From contig NBAZ01000003.1 in NCBI GenBank assembly GCA_002794735.1, positions 930,001 to 994,000 on the forward strand: a DNA stretch of 64,000 bases, given 5' to 3'. Below are positions 22,551 through 34,724 of this stretch, piece by piece; within the stretch, counting starts at the first letter, position 1; every line of letters begins with the position of its first letter. The DNA comes from Pyrrhoderma lamaoense (lineage: Eukaryota; Basidiomycota; Agaricomycetes; Hymenochaetales; Hymenochaetaceae). The notes below the pieces were generated by a model, which was not told the DNA's origin, did not search any database, and saw only the letters and a list, made by a program, of their open reading frames with translations. Both the position numbers and the translations under genes were made by a program.

Positions 22551-22990
22551 AACATATGTAAGGGTGAGAAAAAGAGGTGTTAGGAGGAGGTTGCTCTATG
22601 GACCGAAGATGGTGAAGGCTCGGGACAAACCACCTTTAGTGTGACTAAGAAAGACAACGGAGTATATACCCGTTTTGCACTATGGACCATACTGAAATAA
22701 AATGCAATGACAGACTAAATAGGATCGAGCTTTGCACCATCACTAGATATAAGGGCCCCAATGCAGGTAAATTGTAGGCAATACGCAGTTCCTTGACACG
22801 CAATTGGGCCATTGCAAACAAAGAATGGAAGAGGTTAAGGATCTTAGCTCAAGAAGACCTGTTTAAGCGAATTCTTAAATTATGCTTATGATATCACGCG
22901 CCCCATTGAGGCGATCACGGTCACAGTGGCTCTGTAACGCATACAGTCGCAGGTTACAAGTTCGTAATTCGCTTTCTGGCTGTCATCATC
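22551..22990. promoter_or_regulatory. Divergent promoter region, kinase and protease inhibitor
   Basis: Gap between two divergent starts. I see no ORF, RNA gene or repeat. Function inferred from position. Confidence 0.35.
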
Positions 22991-23403
22991 ATGTCCTCAG
23001 GAAGTAAGCTATTGCCCACTAAGTTGTTTCTCTTACTTTTATCTTACTATGTGTCATCATAGACTATATTGTTGTCTTCAACGACGATGTCTCTTCGGAG
23101 CAAATCAACGAATATATTGAACAAGTAGAGAAGGATGGTAAGCCATCACTTAATTCTTGTGTCCCACTCAGATTCTTATCGACGAGACGTAGGTGGAAAC
23201 CTTAAAGAGCGTTTTGATCCCATCCTCAATGGCTTTTCTGCATCTATTTCTGATGCGACGTTCCAATCCTTCCAGTCGCTTCAAGGAAGTGTAATCAAGT
23301 ATATCGGTGTGCAACTCTTCCCTCTCATCATTATTTATAACACCGGAACTAATCTGCGGGTACTATTCATTAAGAACCCGATCAAACCGTCCATACTCAG
23401 TAG
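22991..23403 (+). CDS. Peptidase inhibitor I9-type (PBI2/POIA1-like) protein
   Basis: Small cytosolic inhibitor of subtilisin-type proteases, like yeast Pbi2 (proteinase B inhibitor) and Pleurotus POIA1. Four exons give about 77 residues: MSSGNYIVVFNDDVSSEQIN, then EYIEQVEKDGGNLKERFDP, ILNGFSASISDATFQSFQSL and QGSVIKYIEPDQTVHTQ. The I9 hallmarks are YIVVFNDDVS at the start, GFSA in the middle and the terminal YIEPD...VHTQ, which contacts the protease. There is no signal peptide. All three introns (GTAAGC, GTAAGC, GTGTGC donors) keep frame. The long single ORF at 23135-23455 reads through two introns and is not the gene. Confidence 0.9.
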
Positions 23404-23569
23404 AAGTTTATTTCTACCATTTACGTATAACACAGTCCGATTTTGGAACATGTAGAAGTTATTGAGATTGTATAGAAATATATTGTAGTATATTAAGAAC
23501 TGAGTCTAAGATACAATTAGGAACTGATTTGATCGTAGCATGTGGTCTTTAGCAAGTTCTTGTCTACTT

Positions 23570-25122
23570 CTACTGTGCCTTATCTTGCATTTGTGCTTTA
23601 TTAGAACAATGACTGTGACTGTGTAAGTCAACTACAGACCTTTCCGAACTAGAAGGAACGGATGGTGTGATTATTGTAGTTGGATCTGCACCCATCAATA
23701 TTGCCTGCTCCCTCTGTTGTGCTAAGCATGGTGCCTCGAATATAGAACCATCCCAGACACTCGGTAACGTACGAGAAACAGCGAAGATCCAGAGTCCAAG
23801 AGTAAAAACAGCATAAACCGAACCCCAAACTCTCAGGATTTGTGAATCTAAGGTGCCTGCTAGTTGAATTGTTAAATTTGCATATACGCCCTAAAGGAGT
23901 ATATATCAGCCTTGGACGGGATATATTTACGATTTTGCTTACGTTCGGGAAAATCATGCCCCAAAATGTGATCTTGAATGGAAACTTATTTTTTGTTAAT
24001 ACATCCCCCAATGCGAGAACCGCGAGTAGTAACCAGCAGGTCGCAAAGCTCCACAAGGCGAAACTCAAGATCCATGAGAACACGTATATAATGTGTGGCG
24101 TAAGCTCTTGAGCAAATATATTCGAAACTGAATCACCATGTGATGAAGGAAAAACATCTCGACATATCTCTCCCAAAAGAAGAAATGCATAGCCGGATTG
24201 ACCCAGTGGACCCAACGGCAGGTACGCAGAAAATATTGTAATACCTTCCGGGAGCCCATAAACGATAAGCCGATGTAGGTAGATACTAAAAACTGCAAAG
24301 GCGAGAGTAATTCCGATTGTTACAAGTGCCATACAAACTGCAATCGTGAGGCAAACACGGGGCACATCGAAAGGTATCATTGCTTGACCAATTACTGCAC
24401 CCGACGAAGAAGCGACAATTAACGTCACGATGGGTAAGAGCCAAACCATTGTCATAGCTGAAGTTTCATGTCTCTGCCGAGTGAACCTAGTGAGGAAGGT
24501 CAATGATCAGTTCAACTGATATTCACAAATATCTTACATGAAGTGTAATTGTCCGAAGCAGGTAACCAAAGACATCGCAACATCTAACCACCAAAGCGCC
24601 CATAGTATGTAAAGAAATCCCTTTCCTCCATATCCAAAATAGTTATATACTATACCAACTGCGGAGATAAGAATTGTAGCAAAACCCATAGGAAAACATC
24701 CGAGATAAAGACTTTGCACGGGATGTCGAAGCATTGATGACCATATTCCACGATATATGGTATATCGAGCAAAAGCACACAAAGTAAGAATGATGAATAG
24801 CAGAAGATTAAGGAGCAGGAAGAAGAATGCTATGGATTGCATAGCTCGAGTCTGAGTGCCATACGGAAATACATGAAAGAGGGCTGAGATAGCACCAGTG
24901 CCTGTAGAAGGGTACTTAGTTGAACGCAGACCATTGTAATCTAGTCAAAGATAGCATACCCATATTTACAGCGTGCCATGCTGGTGTGAAATGGCTTTAA
25001 AGGCGTTAGTATCGACTACAACAAAAGCAAGATAGAGATTAGACATACCGAATGCGCTCGCTAAGTGGTCTCCTAGTCATGACTGTTGTACCCATTCCTG
25101 AACAAGAAGTGTTCTCTGTCAT
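23570..25122 (-). CDS. Sulfite/C4-dicarboxylate transporter, SSU1/TDT family
   Basis: Ten-span plasma-membrane transporter of the tellurite-resistance/dicarboxylate (TDT) family, whose fungal members export sulfite (SSU1) or move malate. The first exon ends PLSERIR and is spliced to HFTPAWHAVNMGTGAIS, the family signature. Then come FHVFPYGTQ, HPVQSLYLGCFPMGFATIL, WWLDVAMSLVTCFGQLHFM, TMVWLLPIVTLIVASSSG, PLGPLGQSGYAFLLLG and SFALWSFATCWLLLA. The last exon runs GVYANLTIQLAGTLDSQILR to a hydrophilic tail ending KAQMQDKAQ. Three in-frame ATGs are possible (25122, 25095, 25080); I took the first. Substrate assignment beyond the family is inference. Confidence 0.87.
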
Positions 25123-25587
25123 AACCAATCGAAATTTTGCAGAGTTACGAGGTCCGGTCTGAGTCAGTTAAGAACTATTCCAAAATGCCGAAACAGCTCA
25201 AGTTTTCAATGAAAGACCGGCTAATTCCGAGTTTATACTCAGTCCCGAAAGTACATTCATGCGCTAGCACACAGCGACGAGTATCCTAAGCGAATCTCGA
25301 GAAAGGAGATCTCCAAGATGGTTGAGCAAAAATAATACATTGAGGATTAAAATAGAGTTGCATCTCCATCTTTCTCAAAAATAATTGCACGATTTCAACG
25401 ATTGCGCAATCGCCCAGAAAGGCATGTCGATCAGTTAGCACTTGCTTGTGAATGTTACTAATTGTTATTACGCTATCACTACCCTTTATGGTACTTTTCA
25501 CAAAGGTAACAAGGAGTCCATATAAGAGTTTCGCCAAGCTTCTTGATGGATGACTTACTAAGGATGAAACCTGAGAAGATTTGGAGT
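25123..25587. other. Intergenic
   Basis: Promoter side of the TDT transporter and 3' side of the second DUF6533 gene. No supported gene. Confidence 0.35.
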
Positions 25588-27139
25588 TTATAGATATAAT
25601 TTTCTCAGCTCGAACTCCCCGTTAGTTATATAGTCCTTCCCTGGTGCTATTTCTATCACAACAGAGCTATTTCTAGATATCGGGGTGTCCGATCGAGATG
25701 GGGGCCTTGAGGGAACAAGGGCCATCAAGTCCAATGCTTGGTCGAGTTGGTCAGTAGTTGACTTGTAAATATTAAATAGTGCGCGATTGAGCACAAGGGT
25801 TGTCAATGACCAAACGAAGCTAATTTAGAAATGAATTGATTGCCCTTGACTCTGAAGTTTCGTATCACAGTGAAAACTCACAATGATGCTAGGGGTAAAA
25901 TGAAGGCTGTTACGTAGTAATCAGTTCTGAGGAATTTGATGCTACAAGAGGTCATACATACTCGTGCGAATGATGTTAGGATCAGATTGAATAGTCTTAG
26001 TACTAAAGAAGTACATAGTTTCCTATAAGCCACACTTCCTGATGATCAGTGGATAAACTTACCAGTAAGGGTCTATCATAAGTAGTCAGCCTTTGCTTAA
26101 CAATCATAAATATGAAGCCTTACTTACTGAGAAGAATCCTATCCCATCTCGAGATAATGCACGGGCAAGTTCTGTATTCCTGAAACGAGGACGGGAAAAT
26201 GCGTTTAAACATACGGCAATAAGGACGAGGATCTCAAACAACATCTACAGCATGCCATAACAATATCATTTGATGCGATCAACAAGAAACGCCACACATA
26301 TAGGATGAGACATACAGGAGATGCCCAGACGGCTTTCACTTCTATAACGGGAAGTGTCGATATACACGTATGTACCAAGGCATATAGGAAATTCCAGCTG
26401 TGTGAAAGTTAATATGACTTAATGAATAAATTAGCCGAAAAGTGAGCTTCTTGACATACGCATCAGCTTTATGACACTGACAACCATCAAAGAGAACGTT
26501 GCACAGAAGGAGATAATGAATCCCGTAGATAAACAAAATGTTGCGACCTGGTATAATAAAGTATAGTGAGCAATCGAAGATAGTAACCGCATAGATTCAC
26601 TTACCCGGTCTCGGTTCCAAAGATTTACAACCATCAACAAGACAAGAATGTTTGCTACACCAATTGAAAATACGCTAAAAAGAGAAGCGAACGAGAAGAA
26701 ATGTTTGCATGTCTAGTCAACAGGGATCAGATCATGTATACACAGCAGTATACATCATCACCTACATTCGTATTGATCAATTGATTATCATTGTAATTGT
26801 TCATGACTGCGAGTAAGTAGATGAATAACTGTTATGGATCTCAGAGGAACTAAGCAAAGGACGTACAACAGGCCACGGTAATGAGGATGATAGGGACAGC
26901 ATAGCGATTGCAGAGGAACAACCTCTTCGCAAATGAAGGTCTTGTTCTCCAGACATATACTATTTCATCATCCATTGTTAGAATATGGTCATACAAGAGT
27001 ATAACGAGGCCTATCCCTGTTTGGGTACCAGAATTCGTTAGTTATCCGTGAGTACTAATCACGAAATCTTACCATTGAGATATCTTGTTGCATTTGCGTC
27101 ATTCATAGCCTGTATTGCTTGCATGCTTATGGAAGCCAT
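25588..27139 (-). CDS. DUF6533 multi-span membrane protein, copy 2
   Basis: Paralogue of the gene at 15524-17406 in the same orientation. The start MASISMQAIQAMNDANATRY parallels copy 1's HDANLTRY. The signature exon reads GLVILLYDHILTMDDEIVYV, WRTRPSFAKRLFLCNRY. Later segments include NILVLLMVVNLWNRDR and a segment near 25800 reading LTTLVLNRALFNIYKSTTDQ, which matches NRSLINIHKAF of copy 1 just before the cytosolic tail. The tail ends NGEFELRKLYL. At least eight introns. Exon boundaries of the middle segments are approximate. Function unknown, as for the family. Confidence 0.8.
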
Positions 27140-28279
27140 CTCTCGTCGCAAGAAAGAGTTTAGATTGATATAATATTCATGAAGACGTTCTGATGAACAA
27201 GTGCAAAGGAAGCAGGAGAGACTGGGAGGCGGATTTCACTGAGGCCCTGTGAGTTCGAAGTATAAATAAGCCGCTCCAGATGTTTTGATGTTTTGATTTC
27301 CTGATACAGGATCTGATTGATGGTGGATGTCAGCAGTCAGCAGCGATACTAGCCAAGAAATAAGTTGATTACGCCGTTTACGAACACAGCCTCTGAGTTA
27401 GAACTTGAGTTCCAGACAGGAGCTTCAGCGAGGGTACATGAGAGTTACTAACTGAATATATATGTTCTGCGCTTAGTGAGTGTGTGAAAGGGAAGTTGCT
27501 TTGATATGAAATGATCGAAGAAGTGAGAAGAGCTTAAATCCGAGGTGGGTAAATCGGATCGGTCTTTAAAAAGTAAAGAAACATGGGTTGAGTGAAAGAA
27601 ATGATAAATTTGGATTTTATTGAAGTATAAGAGTGTGGTGAAATAGAAAAATCTGTGTCTAGGTGTAATGGAGAATGAGTTGGAATCTCATATATATGCC
27701 ACACAAAAGACATGTGCGTATGTCTCAAATTATCTTCAACGTCGGAGCGTCTTAAAAAGAAACAAGGTGAGTTGATAGACGCAGAGATTGATTGGAGAAA
27801 CCGGAGTAAAGTAGGAATCTACCGATTCCAAATTTATTCGCTTGCATTGCTATCTATCGATATGAAAATACGGATCAGAGAGCTATAGAAGCACCGCTTT
27901 TAATTGGTATAAGCATGTCTTTGTTCAAACAGCAAATCAGGGGGAGGGCCATTATGTCTAGCGAACAACTCAGTTATCTGGAATTGAGGCCCGGCTTCGT
28001 CAGGTAAGCTCTGTTATTTTTCTGTTGCATAACTTGAAGGATGATTCACATATAGAGGGTCCTCAATGATAGCAAACTAGCAAGTCCTCATCATGATGGT
28101 GCACGCCACTCACGTGGTTGATCAATTAAACTTCCAGATCCGAAAATCAAGACGCACAACAAGTTTCATCCTAGATGGCATGCTTATTCTAATTAGTCTA
28201 GGTATGCTACCTGTGAGATGGATAAGCAGGAAAAGGATGTACATCAGACATGGCTGAATTCCTACCAATATAAGAAGCT
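27140..28279. other. 1.1 kb intergenic
   Basis: No supported gene. Contains TATATATA-like stretches and short open frames without motifs or splice support. Probably the promoter of the DUF6533 copy and the terminator of the HAD gene. Confidence 0.4.
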
Positions 28280-29997
28280 CTATTTACGGATGTGAGAGAG
28301 TTCTTGTTCGATAGCCCAACTGATGGCTTGTTCAACGTCATCTACAATTTGCTTGGGTTCATGATGCGGGGGCCCGTACACAGGGTTATATACCCCCGTT
28401 TTTACCAGAATGGAAGACCAGCCCTTCGCATTCGCACCAGCTATATCTTTTAGACAACAATCAATATATGTTCTCTTCACAGGGTCATAAGTCCGGTGAA
28501 AGTTACCTGACTCCGGATTGTCTGATACACGATTACGAAGTTAGTTAGCTGACTGATCCTGAGAGCGAAATGTAGATTTACCTCCAACCATATATCTACA
28601 GCAAGAAATAAGCTTATAAAGCAACTACACATAAATCATCTACAACGCTTACACATTAGGCAAATTTCTAGTTTGATATGGATATCCCTCTCCTGAGGAC
28701 GGATATAGTTCATCGAGTCTTGTTCTTAGTAGTTTTTCCGCATAATTGTATGTAGCCATTGTAGGTTTACCATACTGAGTGTATGGATATTCCTTTCCAG
28801 TCAATTCACGATAAACGGATTGAAACGCAACGCGAAAACCACCTTGTCCAAGGCGCGGTGTAGGGAAGTCATTGCCCCAAAGAAGGTCTGGGTTACAAAA
28901 TACAAGGTGCACAGGTTCTTGACCACCTTCCGAAGCATTTGATGATATCTCAAATGCAGAAGTAGGCAAAACGTAGCCATCGTTTCGGAGGATGTCACAT
29001 GTAATTTGAATATCCAATGCCCAGTTCCGGGGATCGTGGAAGACGAAGATGCCAGAAAAACGAGTTGATGGATCAAATTTAGGTCTTGAATGCAGAAATG
29101 AGAGTTCCTTCTCGTCCAGGGAATGGAATGGCCAAATACTAACACGACGATCTATTGGTGACTTCCTGTTGGCACGACAATAATGAAGCTTCTTAGCTTA
29201 CCTAGAGTCCCAAGCGAGTATATCAAGTGTTGTGTATACCTTTTTGAAGCCATACCTGACGGATTGATCCATGTGTTGAACGTCTAAAATTGTCAGAAGT
29301 ACTTACTCCTCAGCAACTCGTGGAACATCCCCGGGCCGGCCCCCAAGAACCAATACAGGTTCATTTGCATAATTATCTACTACTGAGCGCAGTACCGTAT
29401 GGGCTTGCATGAATTGAGTTGATGTGACCTATTGTCGGAAATATGTCATGTCGTCTGTTGTAGTAGCAGTGATGAGGGGAAATCATACCTCGACTCCAAG
29501 TTTCTCTGATAATCTACGACAGCGTATTTTTTCCGATACACCGCCGCCATTTGTAATCTGCATCCTAGCTCAGAACTGCAATGGTGTAAAGATATCAATT
29601 GCACATACAAATATATACGGGATTTTTCTCTACAAGTGTCAGATAGATTCACACCGGCTATGTTACGAAAACTGAGTTATATACTTACATACCCAATTTG
29701 TTCTCTCCATTCAACATTCGGAGAGCTCTCTTGGCTTGCGGCAGAGCCTCTTCTCCTCTAACTAGAACCCCATCCTGTTAATCATACGATGCTGTAGTTC
29801 ATATATACATCCGAGCATTATTAGTCTATATTTGTACTAACTATATCAAAAGCAAATGCAAGTGGAGGTCTGCCTTGTAGCTTCTCTGCTTGCAACTGGT
29901 AGGACCTAGATATCAGACTTATTGGTGTATGGCCTTGAAACCTCGTTTTCGTTTGAAAAACACGAGATGTAGGGCGCAGCGAGAGTCGCCCTAACAT
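28280..29997 (-). CDS. HAD-superfamily protein, HDHD5/CECR5-like (mitochondrial)
   Basis: Class IIA HAD phosphatase-like protein of the CECR5/HDHD5 type. The N-terminus MLGRLSLRPTSRVFQTKTRF is basic and acid-free, fitting mitochondrial import. Then PLAFAFDIDGVLVRGEEALP carries the HAD motif I Asp residues, ITNGGGVSEKIR gives motif II, and GVYNPVY follows the acidic motif YMVGDNPESDIAGANAKG (motif IV), with the helper Lys region between. Other blocks are VLVLGGRPGDVPRVAEE, FHDPRNWALDIQITCDIL and LGQGGFRVAFQSVYRELTG. All junctions tested are in frame. No frame break. Substrate unknown. It is divergent from the GT90 gene. Confidence 0.88.
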
Positions 29998-30268
29998 GTT
30001 GTTCAGTGGTAAGGCGAAAATCCTAGTTCGGTCATCAGCGGCTCGCTCGCGTCTGTAACTTTGATTCCCGCCCGTCCATCCTCAATACTAAAATCCATGA
30101 AGAAACAGATAATTGACGCTGTCCAGATTCTTCCACTAACCGTCACCTTACTGTGCAGACTACTGACAGAGCCTTGGCAGGCTGCGTAGACGTTTACTCG
30201 CCAGGTGTGTACTCTATGCGGAGCAAGTTCTAGCTTAACTGGAAATTCACTTATACTATGTAGCAGTA

Positions 30269-32555
30269 ATGTCTATCCAGAGAGGTGTCAGAGGGCATCT
30301 GCCAACATATTCAGGAGATCTCTCAGAGGAACTCAGATTCGTGCGGAAACTTAATAAACGATCAAGCATAAACCTTTCAAACTGTTCACCTCTTGATGAT
30401 GACAACGATATTGGAAGAAAGCCTCTTTTAACTAATGCCAGAATTTGGATGAGTAGCCTATTCGCGTTTTTGTGGAAAAGGACTGCGAAGCAAAACATAT
30501 ACATATTGCTATTAGCTACCTGTATATCTCTTTATTATCTTTGGAATTACTCTCTGATGGGTGCTTCGACAAAGTACGAACTAGAGATCCCTGATATCTC
30601 CCAAACAAGACATCATGAAAGCCCCCAAAATCCAAGGTTCACTATGCACCTCACAAATATAGGGATGATGGCTTCCTTGAGGTTAATCCGAACGGAACGC
30701 ATCCTATCTTTGATCTTATCGCTAGAGCGGAGAAAGAATGGCAAAAAAAACTGCGGAAAGCTAGTGCTACGTTCCAGGAAGCAGTAGAGGAATATGTTCG
30801 TCGATATAACAGACCTCCCCCAAAGGGATTTGACAAATGGTATCAACTCTCTGCTTATCATTATATTGTTATACGATACATCTGATGAATGGAAATATAG
30901 GTGGGAATTTGTTCAAGAACACAAGATACAGTTACCCGACGAATACGATGCAATCAGCGAACGCTTAGAGCCTTTCTGGGGCATTCGTCCATTGGACATT
31001 CGTCGCATTATGGCCAGCTGGGAGGATAACAGTGATGTTCCTGTAATGACTTTTGGCAAAGTCGACGGAAAGCCGATCAAAATCCTCAAGAATGGCATGC
31101 CCGAAGCAGAAAAAACTTCATTTGCGATGGCTCTAAGGGATCGCTTAAACTTCATGTTAGACATCGAAGAATATCTACCGGACTTCCGGGCAATAATTTC
31201 TCCCGGTGACACCCCAAATCTCTTAGCTGATTGGGAGCTTATGGAGTCTGCCAGAGAAGCAGCTAGGAAAGGAACTTGTAAGTAAATAACTCATGAATTA
31301 ATCTGGCATCCTCTTATCACGCATCTGATATCGTGTGCAGTTGTTGACATAGATGGGCCACCGGCTGTGAAACATGGTTGGATCTCGGCTTGTAAACCTG
31401 GAAGTCCAGCTCGTAGACGTGATTTTGACTTTTATGGGCCCTTGAAGCCTGAAATACTGCGAAAGAAGAAGAAAACGTTCATCCACAATCATCTAGCAAC
31501 GATGGATCCATGTCAGCATCCCAACCTTTTATTCATAGGCGGACAGTTCCTTGCTCACTACGAGGGTCCATCTCCGCATCGTGTGATCATCCCTCAATTC
31601 TCATCTTCTGTATCAATGCTCCATTATGATCTGCTACCTATTCCTCCCCCGGGGTGGGGCGAAGAACGCCGGGATATCTCTTGGGAAGAGAAATATGACG
31701 AGCGACTGTTGTGGCGGGGAACCAACACTGGCATGATGTGTACCCCGAATACGCACTGGCGACAGTCACAGCGTTTTCGCCTTGTTGATCTAGCGTATGA
31801 TGTGAAAGGAGAACTGAATGTATTACATTCTCCTGGTAAAGGTGAGGAATCGGATCAGGTCGGAGAAGGTGTCAAATGGTCTAAGGCTAGGTTAAATCCT
31901 GCAATTATGGATATATCATTCTCTGGGGTGTTGTTCAGTGCGAAGATTCAACTTGCGACCAGCTTCATAATGAATATGATTGGAGAAAACGTATGGATAC
32001 ACATGAGTCAGCCAGATATAAATATATTATTGACGTGAGTCATAATTTCTTTTCTCTCTTTTTCAAGGCGATGAAAGACGATCCTAATATTTCTGCATTC
32101 TGGTTGTAGGTAGATGGAAATGGCTGGTCATCGCGTTTCAAACGTTTAATGGCTTCAAACTCGCTCGTATTCAAAAGTACGGCATACCCAGAATGGTTTA
32201 TGGATCGCATTCAACCTTGGGTCCATTACGTACCTATCTCATATGACTATTCCGACCTGCACGATACCTTCATGTTCTTCCGTGGGGATCTCATGGGGAA
32301 GGAAATCATGATGATCTCGCCAAAAAAATTGCTATTGCTGGTTCACGATGGACATCTACGTTCTGGCGCGACGAAGATGCTACCGCATATATGTTCAGGT
32401 CTGTTCTTAACGCTCTTGCATTATGTGTTTTTTGTCGCAGAAATAGCTTATACCGGAGATTTTCTTTCGTTATTAGGTTATTTCTTGAGTATGCAAGAGT
32501 TATTAGTCTCGATCGAGAAGCTTTATCAATGAAATTGTCTGACTATGGTTTGTGA
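30269..32555 (+). CDS. GT90 (CAP10-like) glycosyltransferase; three frame breaks in this assembly
   Basis: Type II Golgi-type glycosyltransferase of CAZy family GT90, related to fungal CAP10 and xylosyltransferase Cxt1. It has a cytosolic N-terminus, one anchor (NIYILLLATCISLYYLWNY), then HPIFDLIARAEKEWQKKL, RRYNRPPPKGFDKW spliced to WEFVQEHKIQLPDEYDAI, PFWGIRPLDIR, SPARRRDFDFYGP, RLLWRGTNTGM and YPEWFMDRIQPWVHYVPI. It ends ISLDREALSMKLSDYGL. The frame fails at the C run 30622-30626, the G run 31925-31928 and the G run 32295-32298. In each case one extra base of the run restores the expected text (PPKSKVHYAPHKYRDDG; GGVVQCEDSTC; MGEGNHDDLAKK). Real decay is possible but sequence error is likelier. 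Confidence 0.85.
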
Positions 32556-33020
32556 GAGCTTTTCTTGTTTGCAATACGCTCCTTGATTGCTTTCGTGGGT
32601 TCTTGTTATAAGTGAAATTTCTTGTGAATGATTCGCGTTCTGGGTGAATGAAATACCTTTTGCCGTGTATGCCAATCTGTATATATATGTATACATGTAT
32701 CAATGCATCTCTGTTGTAATATATGCTAGCTGTGTAATTACATATGAACGAAAAAAAACACAACATTGACCAAACTAAAAGCAAAACTAGGCAACGTGAC
32801 GAGAAAAAGCAGATCAAAACCGTAGCAATCGTGAATCATTCATTATGAGGGTAATGAAAAGCGTGACATTTGTCCTTAAAAAAATAAGCTAACGAAATGA
32901 GTTGTGCATATGAACAGACAAGCTTGAATGGATGAAACCACAACTGGGTATGCGAGTGTCCACATAAATATGACACGATACGTCATTATAAAAACATCAA
33001 GAGGGATCCATCGGTATTCG
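32556..33020. other. Convergent intergenic region
   Basis: 3'-3' gap between the GT90 gene and the next minus-strand gene. AT-rich. No gene seen. Confidence 0.35.
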
Positions 33021-34474
33021 TTACGCAACTACAGTAATAGGTAGTGCTTTCTGGCTCTCCAACATAGACGGGCCACTATTTATGGTGGGCAATGGAGAGA
33101 CTATAACTTGAGAAGGAGTCTTGGATGATTCGCCCCTGTTCGAAACCTCTTTATCCGCCGCTGGAATAGTCGCTGAGATTTTGGTAGTGGTAGAAGGCGA
33201 AGTTGTAGGGGTTGTAGGAGTTGTAGTGGGGTCAAAGTCCCAAGGACGAGGAACCAGAGCTGCAGGCATGATCCAAGTCGCAGCGCACACAACGCCCTGA
33301 CCCTGGTCTTGAGCTTGTATAGCAGTCCACTCAAACTCGATATACTGTCCGATATAGCGCACAATAGGAAGTATCTCTCTTACACCGCCACTCATTATAG
33401 AAAGGGCAGTAAGAAAGTTAATGACCTGTTGGGATACACTAGGAACATTTGCGAGGTGTGTGAGAGTAGGAGGTGGCATGCAGAGTTCAAGACCCCACCA
33501 GTATGTAAGTACAGAGAGACGATCTGTTGGGGGCTAACAGTTGTATCTGGGACAACAGCTTTCCCTGTGGCATAACCAAGTGCCATAAGCTGAGGAGTCA
33601 GCTTGAGAGCGCCCTCAAAAATGGTCTCTGCAGTAGGTATGGCACCAGCTAGTAGGCCCTTACCATCTTCTGGTTGGCCGAGTCCAAAGTCCGGAGCCGA
33701 GACCAGGTCTACGATGTGCATTTCATTGAACAACGAAGTAACCGTTTCTAAGCTAGCAGAAGTGATTGAAGAGGCTCCTAGCTTCGAGAAATGTTTGGAA
33801 TGAATTTCGTCCTCGCTGCCTTCAAGGCATACAGCGTGAATGGGATATTTAGATTTTGTAGGTGAGGAAGAAGAGTCTGCATTGGTCAGGTGCTCCTCAG
33901 GCATAGGCAATTCGCGCAGCTTTACGATAACTCTATTTGCGGACTTTGGTTGCATAAGCTCAGACTTAATCTTCTTGAGCTGAGTTCTCGAGGTATCATT
34001 AGCTTTGACATTCGCAGGCCGAGTCGTATCCGGTCCGATGATAAGATTCTGTACAACTAGAGCGTTCTTCTGTGCACGCTTATCTGCCGTTCGAGCAAGA
34101 ACAGATAGTTGTGAGTGCTTTGCAGCTTCGTTCGCCTTCTGTTGTTCGCTCACAGCTTCGTCGTGAGATATGATATTTCTCTCTCCGTTAAAGAGACCCA
34201 GAGGACGCACAGAGAATCGTCGAAGCTTCTTATTGCGTTCTACCTGATCCACGGATCCAGCCTGGTGGGGTGAAGGTAGCTTATCAGAGACCACTTGCTT
34301 TGGGGTATTTGTTGAACCAATAGACGAGGAAGGACCCGCGGCATCGACAGTGTCCTTTACTCCAGACTTTGCCTGACCGTCAAAGGCCCTGATCTCTACA
34401 GTGGATGGATCAGACTTCTTGAGTTCTGTTGCCGACGTTCTCGAGGACCAGGCCGAAAGCACATTGAGCACCAT
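33021..34474 (-). CDS. Uncharacterised fungal membrane-associated protein; one frame break
   Basis: No domain I can name, but it resembles a conserved agaricomycete hypothetical. The N-terminal half is hydrophilic (GLFNGERNIISHDEAVSEQQ, ADKRAQKNALVVQNLIIGPD). The conserved C-terminal half has FNEMHIVDLVSAPDFGLGQP, LSVLTYWWGLELCMPPPTL, FLTALSIMSGGVREILPIVR, IGQYIEFEWTAIQAQDQGQG and WIMPAALVPRPWDF, then a Thr/Pro-rich tail ending LPITVVA. The frame shifts at the G run 33529-33533 (C run in sense), and one extra base gives VSPPTDRLSVL. From the ATG at 34474 the frame stays open upstream through a hydrophobic stretch (YTPIIITAIIAI) with no further ATG, so the true start may lie in an unseen exon or be lost to another error. 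Confidence 0.65.
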
Positions 34475-34724
34475 GATTGCGATGATAGCTGTGATGATGA
34501 TGGGGGTATATTGTGCTTTGATGAGAGGCCTTAAAAGAAAAATAAGAGGAGTCGGAGTTGTGAAGAGTCTAAATGCTTCCAGCTCAGATCTCAGAGGTAA
34601 GGGTCGTCAATGATCGCCTCTCCTTTCTTAGACACAGTATATTTCACGCGTCACCCGCTAGGGGTACTACAGCAGTGGCAATAATTGTCCCCTTGGGCAC
34701 AGCCAATACTTCTGACGACAAACG
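34475..34724. promoter_or_regulatory. Short divergent promoter region
   Basis: Only 250 bp separate the two divergent starts. A plus-strand ATG at 34573 with a GTAAGG donor could be an upstream exon of the lipid kinase gene, but the frame after it is not open. The minus strand carries the in-frame hydrophobic extension mentioned for the neighbouring gene. Confidence 0.35.

Noticed and set aside
27534..27728. Minus-strand ORF with His/Thr-rich text
   Set aside because: No splice signals or motifs; composition fits random AT-rich DNA.
29965..30080. tRNA-like string (GTTCAGTGGTAAGGC ... GATTCCCGCCC)
   Set aside because: Looks like D- and T-arm fragments, but I could not pair an acceptor stem or place an anticodon loop; it lies in the leader of the HAD gene.
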